Of a DNA stretch of 64,000 nt, positions 1 to 10,323 are shown piece after piece. Every line of letters starts with the position of its first letter. Within the stretch, counting starts at the first letter, position 1. Below the pieces are notes generated by a model. It ran no database searches and was not told where the DNA came from. It saw only the letters and a list, made by a program, of their open reading frames with translations. The DNA is from Phytophthora quininea. Its lineage: Eukaryota; Oomycota; Peronosporomycetes; Peronosporales; Peronosporaceae. The stretch covers positions 62,001 through 126,000 of the forward strand of contig JAAVTG010000559.1 of NCBI GenBank assembly GCA_011947345.1, in the 5' to 3' direction. Position numbers and translations under genes: made by a program.

Positions 1-915
1 ATCACTAGCTCCAGCCATGCCGCATACTTTGTGGGCACTTGGAAGCCGTAGACGGACGAAAAGGCTGGGGAGTTGTGGTTCAAAAGCACCTGCGTCGACA
101 GTACAGCGATATTTTAGCATTTTTGTCACCATGTTGGAACACAAATATGGAGAGAGGAAATATTCACCTTTAACGCGAATAACACGCCAGAAAAACCCAC
201 GCTACACTGGTGCAATGGTCCCTGTGTAGAACACACCAAGCAAGAATTAGGTCGTTAGTTAACAACCATCTTACTTGAGAAAAATACTTACAGGCATGTG
301 GAATCCCGTCGCGAGGGTGAATGCCACCACAACAACGAGTACATGGCAAAGCACCAGCAAATAAAACACCGTCAAGAGAAACTCTACGCTGCCCATCTTG
401 TACTCGAGATGGTATCCTTTCCAAAGGAATGAGATCCTGCAAGCGACAAAATAAAATAATCAGCAGCTATCCCGAAAGCGCCAATATAATACAGGCAAAG
501 CGCACAAATTGTGATACAAGTGCCAGTCATCCACATGGATCAGTCCTGAACCGATGATGCGCTTGAAATCCCAATTGACAATTACTTTATCCGGACACCT
601 ACGCATTGAAAAACAATTATCAAACAACTAATATATGCTAGTATAAAACCGGCAAATGAAACTTACAATGAAAACGGAGCAAACAGGTCTGGCATGTGGC
701 CCTTTTGGAAGTGAAGTCCGTACATCAATGCTGCAAAATATATATTAATTAAACATATATCCAAGTTTTTTTGCCGTACCCATTAGTCCGAGCGTGACCG
801 GCGGCTTGCGCTCCAGCTGCCGGATGTTGCGCGCCAGCATGAGCATCAGCGCGATGTTCTGCCCGTTGCCGCGGCCCACGTTGCGGCCTCGACGTCCCAG
901 GTTCGGCCCAAACAT
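1..915 (-). CDS. Rhomboid intramembrane serine protease, RHBDD1/RHBDL4-like (5' part, runs off window)
   Basis: Six exons on the minus strand: 915-781 plus base 780, 730-667, 598-506, 436-292, 221-168 and 89 to beyond base 1, all with GT-AG introns of 50-80 bp. The start ATG is at 915. Exon 3-4 reads WHLYHN then a W-K-G-x-x-L-E segment, the conserved rhomboid loop. Exon 4 holds a hydrophobic helix. Exon 5 reads CSVGFSGVLFALK, with the catalytic serine in GxSG. The family cleaves membrane proteins inside the bilayer; RHBDD1 types act at the ER in membrane-protein quality control. The catalytic histidine helix lies beyond the window edge. No frameshift is needed. The family call is strong; location and role are inferred from homologues. 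Confidence 0.85.
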
Positions 916-1157
916 CTTCAGCTGGTTTATATTATTTTTCTAAGATATTGTTAATTTTGATTCCTTATATTCTGGAACGGTGGATCGTTTCTGAGACGCA
1001 TAGTAGGTATGTCTCTAGAACAGATCCTGATCGGAATCCCGCATGCTTTCAATTCATCGACTGGAGCGAAATACCGTTCTGTACAGTGTACCAACCTCGA
1101 TGGTCTGCACTCCTCGATTCGGTTGCAGTTCCAGCATTTGGATGACAGACGTCGTTC

Positions 1158-3668
1158 ATGATCCTGCGGTCGCTGCAACAAGTTCTGCTGCTGCTGCTGT
1201 TGATCGCTGTCGACGTCAGCTTTGGCGCTAGTTGGCAACGGAGCAGAAGCTTCGGCGGACCCGGAGGCGAAGAATTCTCGGACGAAGAACATATCGTTGC
1301 TGGACAGACTGTGAACGCGATTTCGATTCGAACTGGCAAATGGGTGGGCGGTATCACGTTGGAGATCTCCGCACCGGAGGCGATGAATTTCACTCATGGG
1401 ATCCGTGACGGAGGGACCCGTGGCTACGAAGCCAGACTGGAGCTTGGCGCAAATGAATACTTGACATCTATGGAAACGTATTGGGCCAAGAGGGGCGGAC
1501 GTGTACGCGTCGTCTACGTAAATATTGGAACAAGTGACGGCAACTCGATCTCTGGAGGGATGGTCACGCCAAAGGCAAAGAAGAAGACGCTGAGAGCGCG
1601 CGATGGCTATCAAATTGGAGGCTTCTGCGGTACAAGTTCCAGCGGAATTGATTCGTTGGGGGTGATCTGGACGACTATCGTCAGCAAGAACAAAACGATA
1701 AACCCAGCGTATGATGAAGATATCGAGCTGAGTCAAGCGTACGGAGGAAGTCGGGGATTGCCTTCTCCGACATTACGAACGTCATACTGGGTCAGACGAT
1801 GAGCTCTGTCACAATTAATGGTGCGAGGCGGATTGATCAAGTCACGCTACGAACGGTAAAGCCAGTTGAAGCGACTTGGACGCATGGTGGCTCCGGTGGA
1901 GCGGACCACAATTTAACTCTGGGCTCAGGAGAGTACATTACGACGATGGAGTTGCACTGGGACAAGAAACTTCTCCATGACCGCATTTTCTATCTAAAGT
2001 TTACGACAAGCAAAGGCAACTCGATATCCGCTGGAACCAAGACTCGAAAAAGTGTCGTACTGACTGCTCCTGATGGTTTTGAGCTCGGTGGGTTGTTTGG
2101 TCGTGCGGCTGACCAGGTCGATCAACTAGGCGCGATTTGGACAAGGAGAGACGCCACACAGGCACAACTCACAGACAAAATGGGGTCGGATTGGTATGGC
2201 GTCCAAATCCGCAACTGGGTGGGCCCCACCATCGGCTATGCTGCCGATTCCGCCTGCTATCGGAAGAAGCTTCCCTCCAACAGGAACGGGGTTTGTCCTC
2301 TCGGCTACAGTAGAGACACTGACAATTGCATCACGCAGTGCCCATCTCGTATCCTGTGGAGTGTTTGGCGGAGTGTATTCCAAAAACGACGACTGTTTGA
2401 TTGAAATTGCGCAGAAGATTGCATCCGTGGCTGCTGTGGCGTTCAATACCGTCACTGGAGGCATCTTCAAAGCGGTTTGGTCCACGTACAAGACTGTAAA
2501 GGAGTTATATGTGCGCTGCAACAATTTTCTCGGTGATCAAGTCCCTCGTTTTCTACATCCGATTCCAACAGACGACAGCGCCCCAAGGAGCTGTTGAGGA
2601 ACTACTAGCAGTAGCATATCAGACTGACGTCGTACTAATTGATTTACCCGTGGCGGTGTGCACGTGTCTCGGTCTCCCTGTGCCGAAGAACGCCGTCTAC
2701 GCAAGTATCGTGACGATGATCGTGGAAAATATCGTCAAGCAGGCGATCATCAACGGCGATGCCATTGTTTCTTCAGCCAAGAACGTAATGGACCTCCTCA
2801 AGAACACGAGCCTTGTCAACGCGTCCGACACGAGCGTGACTGAGCTTCAGAGTTTTATTAATGCCAACACCAGCTGTGGCTACGAGCTCAAGCGGCTCAC
2901 AGATCGGTCATTTTCTCAGTGGAGGAGATTCGCAATAAGACGCCAGATGCATCTGTGGACGATATCCGCGTGACTGTGAGCAAGTCGCCTCTAGTATTAA
3001 GGGACGTCCCCGCTGTGACCAACAACTGCATGAAAGAGATGCTGGCAATTAAAACCAAAACGGCCGCTTTCCAGACTCGAGACTTGCTCCGGAAGACTGT
3101 CGGGGTGATCATTGAGCAATTGATCACGACTTCCACGACCGATATGGGAGCTAACGTCGCGAAAGACGACAGCGCGATGAATTCTGCCAATTGGGGGCTT
3201 GTCGTGTTGGGCAGTATGGACCCAACGGGTATCATTTGGGTCGTCTCGCAATTCGTCCAACCGACTTGTGGGCCCACTGCTTTCATCGGCGAGATCGATG
3301 ATGGGACTCTCCACAACGCGCTGGGGCTCTCGACGGTTGACGAGGCGTTTGAAGGAAGTTACGGCTTCTGGACCAAGAAAGGTGACGGCGCCGTCCTCCT
3401 CAGCTTCGAGAGCTCCGACACGAAAGACGTGAACGTCGTCATCCATTCCGGTGGCGACACGTTTGCAAAGGTGAAAGTTCCAGCAGGGAAGACGGTGACG
3501 TGGAACTCCACCATCACGGAGTTGCAGGACAAGACACTGTACTTGGATCGCTGGAGACCCAATTTCATCGGCCTCCCGGGCGCAGCTGGTGGGTCACTGT
3601 TGCTTTGGGTCCCGCGGTCGTCTGAGGGTGGCCATATTACTCTGCACGTTCGGGTTAACCGCAGCTGA
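1158..3668 (+). CDS. Secreted jacalin-like lectin family protein L1 (frameshifted)
   Basis: About 837 residues. It starts with a Leu-rich signal peptide, followed by a divergent jacalin-like domain (about 1235-1680), a second jacalin domain (about 1725-2145) and the family C-terminal region (about 2170-3668). The C-terminal region has the signature IRNWVGPTIG, a CPLGY cysteine cluster, SCGYELKRLTDR, CGPTAFIGEIDDGTL and a final GGHITLHVRVNRS. The frame changes near 1750, 2343, 2385, 2512 and 2905. Each change fits a loss of one or two bases, for example A6 to A5 near 2385. It may be a pseudogene, but the same loss-only pattern occurs in housekeeping genes nearby. Its first lectin domain is the most diverged of the family. 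Jacalin domains bind mannose- or galactose-type glycans; no ligand can be assigned here. Confidence 0.72.
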
Positions 3669-3832
3669 GAGATCATAGCTTACCACAGGCTTGAGGAAAG
3701 TCGTATAGAAGAGCACGGACAAGATGTCGTAGAACCAGAAATATTTATTCGAAATGCTACAAAGTCCCATTTTACTCTACATCTTCCACTACACGAGCCT
3801 CAACTACATGACCATCCGTATATTTCGGAAAT

Positions 3833-5445
3833 TTGGCTGCCGCGTTGAGAAGCAGAAGAACGATGGACTCCTTTTCGGCGACTCCGAACTCTGCCGATGG
3901 TGTTTATCGTGGTGCTCATTGCAGATGGCAAGTCATCAATTCGACTGTTGTTCACGACGCCGTCTACAGATACAATGGCGTTGTGTTGTTGATTGTGTGG
4001 ATTCGTGGCTGCAAGCAGGGCGCTCGTGTCGGTGTGGATGACGTTTGCGGCGATGAAATTGACGCTTGCAGAAAGATATTGAAGCAACGGCATCGGATAC
4101 GGAACGCAGAGATCGACTAGAAGAAAGTTAAATGTCTATAGCCCTCGGTGGGCTTGAATAAAAAGCTACTTGAGACATTTCCTCGCCTGTTGTTCAAGCT
4201 TCATGTCGGAAAAGAAGTCATGAACTCAAGACTGCACAGTCTCAAAGCTTGGTAAGTAAAAGCACGTAGCTGGGGCAAAAATACGCTTACCTAGACTTCT
4301 GCTAACCCTATCGAGGATTCCGAGGCTGTCAAATCCGATTCGATGTCGACATCGCCTTGTTGCGATGAAGGCAATAGCGTTGATATCAGTTACAATCTGC
4401 ACGGGACGGCCGATGCTATCGCTTCGCATGTCGACAAAGTCATCCGCACCGACAAGATCGCCCCTGGTTCCAATACAAGCCAGCCACAAATCCACCCTAG
4501 CAACGCAACGCTGCTATATCCGTAGATGTTTCCGTAAAGAGAAGTACAATGAATGATCCTGTCGTCTCCAACGAGCACCACGACAAAGGTGCCAGACTAC
4601 AAAGCCTTCCGCTCTTAACGTCGTCCAGCAGACTTTGAATGTCAATGTCGAATTGCGCTTAGCGAATCTGACTATTCGAATATCGTACATGGTTTGGAGC
4701 TCCAACACCGCAACGTGCTCCACAAGCTTGACGAATTCAAACGCCACAATCCAGCACGGTGAAAACACCACGTGTGCCATCAAAGCTATCGCAACTCGAC
4801 GTCAGCACATGAAAGCCGAACAGACTCCCCACTCACTTGGCCTTTTGTTTCAAATTCGTGGACGGGGCCATTACTGCTAGAAAGAATTCGGGATTGACTG
4901 ATTGCGTACATGTATCTCAATCAAAGCAGTGGTCGAACTCCATCAGTTGCTGAAGAATGTGAGAATTCACCTCATTGGAGTTTTCCTGTCGTTGCGGTCA
5001 AGCGAAGAATTGAATGTCTTGTCAGAACCTTCCCGAGAATGCTAATTCTTCCAAGCCCCCTCCATTCAAAGTGAAAGGATCGACGATGGTGCCAACTGCC
5101 TCCATCTCAAGACCCTGGCGACGTCGTGGGGTGTTGCTCTTGTGTACCACATCTGGAATATCTTGATGTCGCTTTGCGGAATCATTACGGCAGCGGTGGA
5201 CTGGCTGGTGCAATTACGCTGTTTGCGTGTTTCGTGCCAGTTGGTTTGTCTGCTCTCGTAGTGGAGCCACCGCTGTCTCTGCTACAATTGCAAGACGCGA
5301 TCGTCCTTCGATTCGGTTTGTACGCTCCTTTGGTTTAGTTCCCGCGGCGATGCTGTCTACGAAGCTGGCCTGTGCCCTAAGGCCTGTCCGCAGTGAGAGC
5401 AATTCGTCGTGGTGTAAGAGACGTCTTCCAAACCTTTGCAAGTAG
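3833..5445 (+). pseudogene. Degraded membrane-protein-like gene, family not recognised
   Basis: No long open frame exists between L1 and the next gene, but protein-like segments follow one another on the plus strand in shifting frames. A hydrophobic stretch lies near 3960-4020. A segment with several N-glycosylation sites (SLTNSN, GENTTC) lies at 4635-4850. A continuation near 4845-4960 is in another frame, and a strongly hydrophobic helix pair lies near 5110-5230. I read this as a multi-membrane protein gene with many frame breaks. The antisense strand also has open stretches (3800-4093, 4226-4495), so even the strand is uncertain. No function is claimed. Confidence 0.28.
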
Positions 5446-5543
5446 CAGTCCCAAAAGATTAGTCCGTTTTCACTTGGACTAATTATACTGCCGTGTCGTC
5501 AACATTCATGCCATCAACAAAATATTCTCCACCCCACAAAATT

Positions 5544-5560
5544 CTCACTTTGCAATTCTC
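5544..5560 (+). promoter_or_regulatory. Oomycete initiator-like core promoter
   Basis: The sequence ctcactttgcaattc lies about 10-25 bp before the lyase start codon. It matches the oomycete initiator plus flanking element (roughly TCAYTYY followed by CAWTTT). This is motif matching only; transcription start data would decide. Confidence 0.4.
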
Positions 5561-5566
5561 GCAGAA

Positions 5567-7384
5567 ATGACGTCTGTGTCCGAGTTGCTGCCTATTCCCG
5601 AGGGGCGTCTCCCGGGCTACACCGTGGCCTTCGTGGTGCTGTACCTGTCGCTGCGCCCGCTGCTCAACGTGGACCGCCTGCTCTCCAAGCTCTGGCCGTC
5701 GCTGCTGCTGTTGCTGGCGTACTACCGCTACCGACTGGCATTACAATCTTCAAGCTCCAGTATCTTGCTGGAACTATGGACGACGCTGCGTGCCCAGGCC
5801 CAGTCGTCGAGTCTGTCGTCGGAGACACTTTACTATTGGGTGTAGCCATCCGCATCTTGGCCAAGACCTTGTCGACCATCAGAAGACTGCGCTATCTGTC
5901 CAAGAAGAACCTGCTCAATGTAGTGGGAGGAGCTCTACTAGACACCCTCAAACAACTTCCTATTGTGTCCACCAAAGTGGCCAAGGAAATAAGAAAAATT
6001 GAAGATGAAGTACAGCACTCCATCAAGGGCCATGACCCTCTAGCCGGCAAGATGGAGAAGCTCCGAGCTTTACCAGCCAAGGGGATGGACGACAAGAAAC
6101 TGATCAAATTAATGACGGAACTGGCTGGAGACAGCGACGCCAAGTGGCGCGATGGATTAGTGTCTGGAGCAGTGTACCATGGCGAGAAGGACCACTTAGA
6201 AGTGCTAAACAAAGCCTACGCGCTCTTCTCCGTCTCCAATCCGCTCCACATGGACTTGTGGCCTGCTGTGAACAAGTTTGAGGCTGAAGTAATCGCCATG
6301 ACGGCCAGTATGGTGAACGGCGGACACGAAGAAGTGTGTGGCACGCTCAGTTCTGGTGGTACGGAGAGTATCTTCCTTGCGACCAAGACCCACCGAGAGT
6401 ACTACCGCCATAAGCACGGCATCACCAAGCCGGAGATTGTCGCGTGCGTGACTGCTCATGCGGCAATCGACAAGGCCTGCGAGATCTTGGGGATCAAGCT
6501 CATCAAGGTGCCGATGGACCCCAAGACGCTCAAAGTGGACCTGAACGCAGTGCGCTGGAGCATTTCGGCCAACACCATCATGCTCTACAGCAGCGCGCCA
6601 ACTTCCCGCACGGCATGATCGACGATATTGAGGCGTTATCGAGTCTTGCGGTGCAAAACGACGTCGGACTTCACGTAGACTGCTGTCTTGGTGGGTTTGT
6701 GTTGCCATTTGCTCGCCAACTACGTCCGGATTTGCCTGTATTCGACTTCTCGCTGCCGGGTGTGACCAGCATGTCTTGCGATACCCACAAATACGGCTAC
6801 GCTGCCAAGGGAACGTCTGTAGTGCTGTATAAGAACTCAGAGATCCGTCGCTTCCAGTATTTCTCCTTCCCTGACTGGACAGGCGGACTCTATGCGACGC
6901 CTACGCTGGCAGGCAGCCGTCCTGGTGCACTGAGTGCTGCTGCCTGGGCGTCGATGGTGCGACTCGGAAACGAAGGCTTTTGGAGAAGACGAGAGGGATT
7001 CTGGAGACTGTGGACGAGATCAAGGCTGGACTGGAGCGCATCGACGGCATCCACATTCTGGGCGACCCTAAGGCCATGGTAGTGAGCTTTGCTGGCGACA
7101 AGGGCGTGAACGCACTCAAGGTAAGCGACGCCATGGCTAAGCACGGCTGGAGCCTCAGTCCTCTGCAGCATCCTACTTCAGTGCACTTGTGTGTGACTGT
7201 CCGCCACATCGGCAAGGCTCAAAAGTTTTTGCGTGCGCTGGAAGAAGCTGTTAAGGAAGTCAAAGAAGACCCGAATCCGTCGCCTGAAGGCGGTAGCGCG
7301 ATCTATGGCATGGCGTCAAGTTTGCCTGCTGGACCAGTGCACGATCTTCTGCGTATTTACACGGACATCACTCTGAAGGTGTGA
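5567..7384 (+). CDS. Sphingosine-1-phosphate lyase (PLP-dependent)
   Basis: About 606 residues, close to the family length. An N-terminal hydrophobic segment (5600-5740) and a second one (5830-5900) anchor it in the ER membrane. The PLP-enzyme core follows, with [15 protein letters not shown] near 6330, AHAAIDKA near 6455, HVDCCLGGF near 6680 and [11 protein letters not shown] at about 6780-6812; its lysine codon at 6789 forms the Schiff base with PLP. The enzyme cleaves sphingosine 1-phosphate to a fatty aldehyde and phosphoethanolamine, the exit step of sphingolipid breakdown. The frame breaks near 5735, 6602 and 6979. Each is repaired by one missing base (the last one T5 to T4), so I regard the gene as intact and the sequence as faulty. 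It appears intronless. Confidence 0.93.
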
Positions 7385-7451
7385 GTTTGAATGGTTCTTG
7401 TCTTGTCCCCCAATACGCGGTGACACTAAATATCAAGTACATTTTTGCTGC

Positions 7452-8787
7452 TTATGATGTGGGCTCGATGGCGATTTTGTTCAGCTGTTTACCTGGAAAG
7501 TGGGGCTTGCGCTGCTTGCGACTGCCAGTCGATCTGGGTTTGTCATCCTTTTTCGTGTGAAGTATTTGCACTTCGTTGAACCTCTTGGCGTGACCAAGTT
7601 GAGCAGCCAGCAGCTTCATGCAAAGTGCTTTGCGTGGATTCAACGCCATCCAAAGCCCTCCGTCGTTGTCAACAGATGAGTTGGTAGAGCTGCCGATTGA
7701 ATACGCTTTGTCGTGAGGTTGTTCGCCCTGGAATTCGTACAGGAAGGCGTTCTCGAGATCGATCACCGACCGTCGCGTGTACTCCAGCGCGTGAATGTCA
7801 CGCATGAACTGGGCTGGCCAGAAGACGGCGTTGCCAGGTGCCACAGGTATCTCTAGAGCTTCGGGGCGTGCGTACGAAAGCTTCCATTTGGTTGAAGATG
7901 TTTCCACGAGGTTGTTAGAAGCGCTACTGTTTTTCTTGGGTATGGCGCGGACTTGACGCATTGCAGGACAGGTCTGCGTCGTAGTGTACTTGATTGCCAC
8001 GACGTAGGTTTCTGGATCTCGACTGCTCGGTGAAATGCGGAAGCATTTGTCTCCAACCCCACAAGCTTTACATTTTGATCGAACAGCATTACGGATGGCC
8101 ATGGGGAATGATCTTCATCAACTGTAGCACTTGTGTCATGCTGGGAATTGGTGGAATTAGTCTGACGTTGCTGATCAGTCTCGGACGCTGTGGTTTCGGA
8201 AATCGATCGCCTCGACAAAGACGCAGACGATAGCGTAGTCGATGGTGTCAACGATACTCGAGTGATCCCCACGGAATTAAATTGGTTCTGAGTGATTAGC
8301 TTGTCGTGCTGCGAATGTGCCGCAAGAAATCCCAGTAGCACAGTGGCGTCTTTAGCACACAGACGTCACAATAAAAATGCCCAGATTCTGCAGCGATTTC
8401 CAAAGCAGCTTGATCTGACAGCACAGCCCAACGACTGCATTTCAGGTGGTACATCTGACCGCAGCCATTTCTCGAGCACAACAGAGACGGCTGGGTCTGG
8501 GATCGCTTTCGCGAGAGTCGAATAAGTTTCGAGCAAACTGCGCAGCTACAGGACGCCAAAACTCCACTTTCGTCGTAGTGAGCGACGCTTTTCCCGGTCC
8601 CGTCTTTGATTTTGGTTCTATTTGCCACTGCAGCTGCTGGTGGCGTTTTAGGGCGGAACTGATCGGCAAGCGAACGCACACGACCGACGTAGTTTGAAAT
8701 ACTCAGCACGACTGTGAGTTGCGTGGAGATGGAAGCAGTGACTAGCACGTTGAGGTTTTCGCCGTCAAAGTCCAGAAGCAGTGGCAT
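7452..8787 (-). CDS. PHD-type zinc finger protein (frameshifted)
   Basis: Starts at ATG 8787. Near 8600-8370 it has a Cys/His array: CSCAVC, then CSRNGCGQMYHLKC, then FYCDVC. This is the PHD-finger pattern used to read histone tails. The frame then shifts near 8340. A Ser/Thr-rich stretch follows, with DHSPWPSVML, faintly like a PWWP core. A second shift near 8045 leads into a C-terminal part with no recognised domain that ends at 7452. It converges with the lyase gene (68 bp between stops). Its ATG lies only 20 bp after the stop of the next gene upstream on the same strand. A chromatin role is inferred from the finger alone. Confidence 0.55.
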
Positions 8788-8807
8788 GCCTCGCTCTCCG
8801 GTTGGGG

Positions 8808-10301
8808 TTAGAAGAGTTCAAATGGCTCGAGTGACGTGGCAAGCAGGTTGGTGAGCTTGCGTGTGAGCTGATCCTTCAAAATGCCATAGGTAGTCTGCCC
8901 TGAAACCACGGCACCGTCATTGATCACGCCCTATTTAATCTAGCTATGAAAACCCCACCTCTAGCTTGAGTAGAATTGCTGGAGCCTTGCACATATTCCA
9001 CAGAATTGCAGCTGCGAAGATTGCCACGTCGGTAGCGGCGCCGTTGGCTTGCTTGACGTCGAGAAGTTTCTGTAGCACTGGGATTCCGACGATGGTGTCC
9101 AAATGTCGTTGACATTGGTTTTGCACCGAGAAGGCAAGCAGTGCAGCCGCACTAATCCGCATTAAATCGTTGTCGGATCGATCAGAGTGCTGTGTATTCG
9201 CCAACAACATCGAAAGAGGGCATTGGTGTCGATGCGAGACACAGTGCCATCTACAACAAATAAAAATAAAATAAGTTAGAGTTTGTAAACTCTAGTGATC
9301 AAACTGACCGATCACAAGAGCTTGCACTGAGACGCCCTTGCTCCGAGTGTGCAATGTTTCCGAGGATCCTTCAAGAAGATGCAAAATGTTCGTGAAAATC
9401 CATCGATGAAGTTGCATTTGAAGCGGTGAAATACCCAGCGCAAATCCGTTGCGTAGCGACGCTCGAGGCTGCTTTGGAAATGAGTGTGACTCGACGCACG
9501 CCTTGCACCTGAATGAGCTGGTCTCGCAGCCAGGAATCTCGACCCAAAAGCAGCAGGCGACGCATATCCCTTTCCACATCTGCGGCATTTTTCTCGTCGC
9601 CTTCATTCCGCGCCAACAGACTCACGAGCTCGTTGAAAGAATCGTCGCGGTTGCTCTGCATTTGTTCGTAAAGGAATTCGTTTCTCAACCGCTTCAAAGG
9701 TCGTATGGATGACTCGTACCATAAGCATTTTGGACGACAAGGTAAGAATCAACGTCGTGCACATGTTTTTCGAGCAGATTGAGGCGGGCGCTCATGTCAA
9801 AATGCAAGATAGGTGTCAGGATCTGCCATAGTAGATGCCAAAAGCACTTGTTGGGTTGGGGAGAACATCCCAATTGACTATATCTGCTTGGTAGATGCGT
9901 GCTGGTACAATTCCGAGATCAAAAGAAGTCGTTGTCCCCGATAGTTTGTAGTTTCACGATGGCAAGTGCCGTTGATGAGCCATTGATGAGAATCTGCCAA
10001 AGGGATCTCAAGATTAGCGAGATGAATTGGATTTAGGATGAGGATCGTTTATGTTGACAGCTCTCCAACGTCTCGTTGATTCAGGTGCGTGGTTGCGATC
10101 GATTCTACCTGCAGGCCGTTCATACTAGGCGACGATTCTACCTTTCTAATGAGGTTACTGCCCAGTGCGAATAGCGCGATGTAACTCACGAGGAAGCACT
10201 CCATGCAACATCGTTTCCACGTCACGCAGCCTGTTTTCCCAGCTTGATAGTCTATCCACTGCGATGGTGCGGAGCGCTTGCAAGCAGCAGCCATTCTCCA
10301 T
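8808..10301 (-). CDS. ARM/HEAT-like repeat protein (multi-exon, frame-broken)
   Basis: The minus strand carries helical segments typical of armadillo repeats: RISAAALLAFSV and AAAILWNMCKAPAILLKL near 9150-8960, a charged helical block near 9690-9500, and ALRTIAVDRLSSWENRL near 10275-10225. The last coding stretch, 8930-8808, ends with LLATSLEPFELF and a stop. At least one conventional intron is visible (about 9311-9250), and a donor lies near 10195. Frame losses of one base occur near 9210 and 9430 and in the 9500-9950 part, where the exon structure is not clear to me. The N-terminal limit is uncertain: ATG 10301 lies head-to-head with lectin L2, 22 bp away. Partner and function are unknown. 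Confidence 0.45.
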
Positions 10302-10323
10302 TTTGCACGGGACCGAGGTGACG

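Noticed and set aside
170..442. Minus-strand open frame over the rhomboid exons
   Set aside because: It runs through introns of the rhomboid gene in the wrong frame; splicing gives a clear family match instead.
951..1736. Long minus-strand open frame opposite L1
   Set aside because: Antisense shadow of the L1 signal peptide and first lectin domain; no domain or start context.
1158..3668. Calling all lectin genes pseudogenes
   Set aside because: The same one-directional base losses hit the lyase, TBC and NBR1 genes, so sequence error is the simpler explanation.
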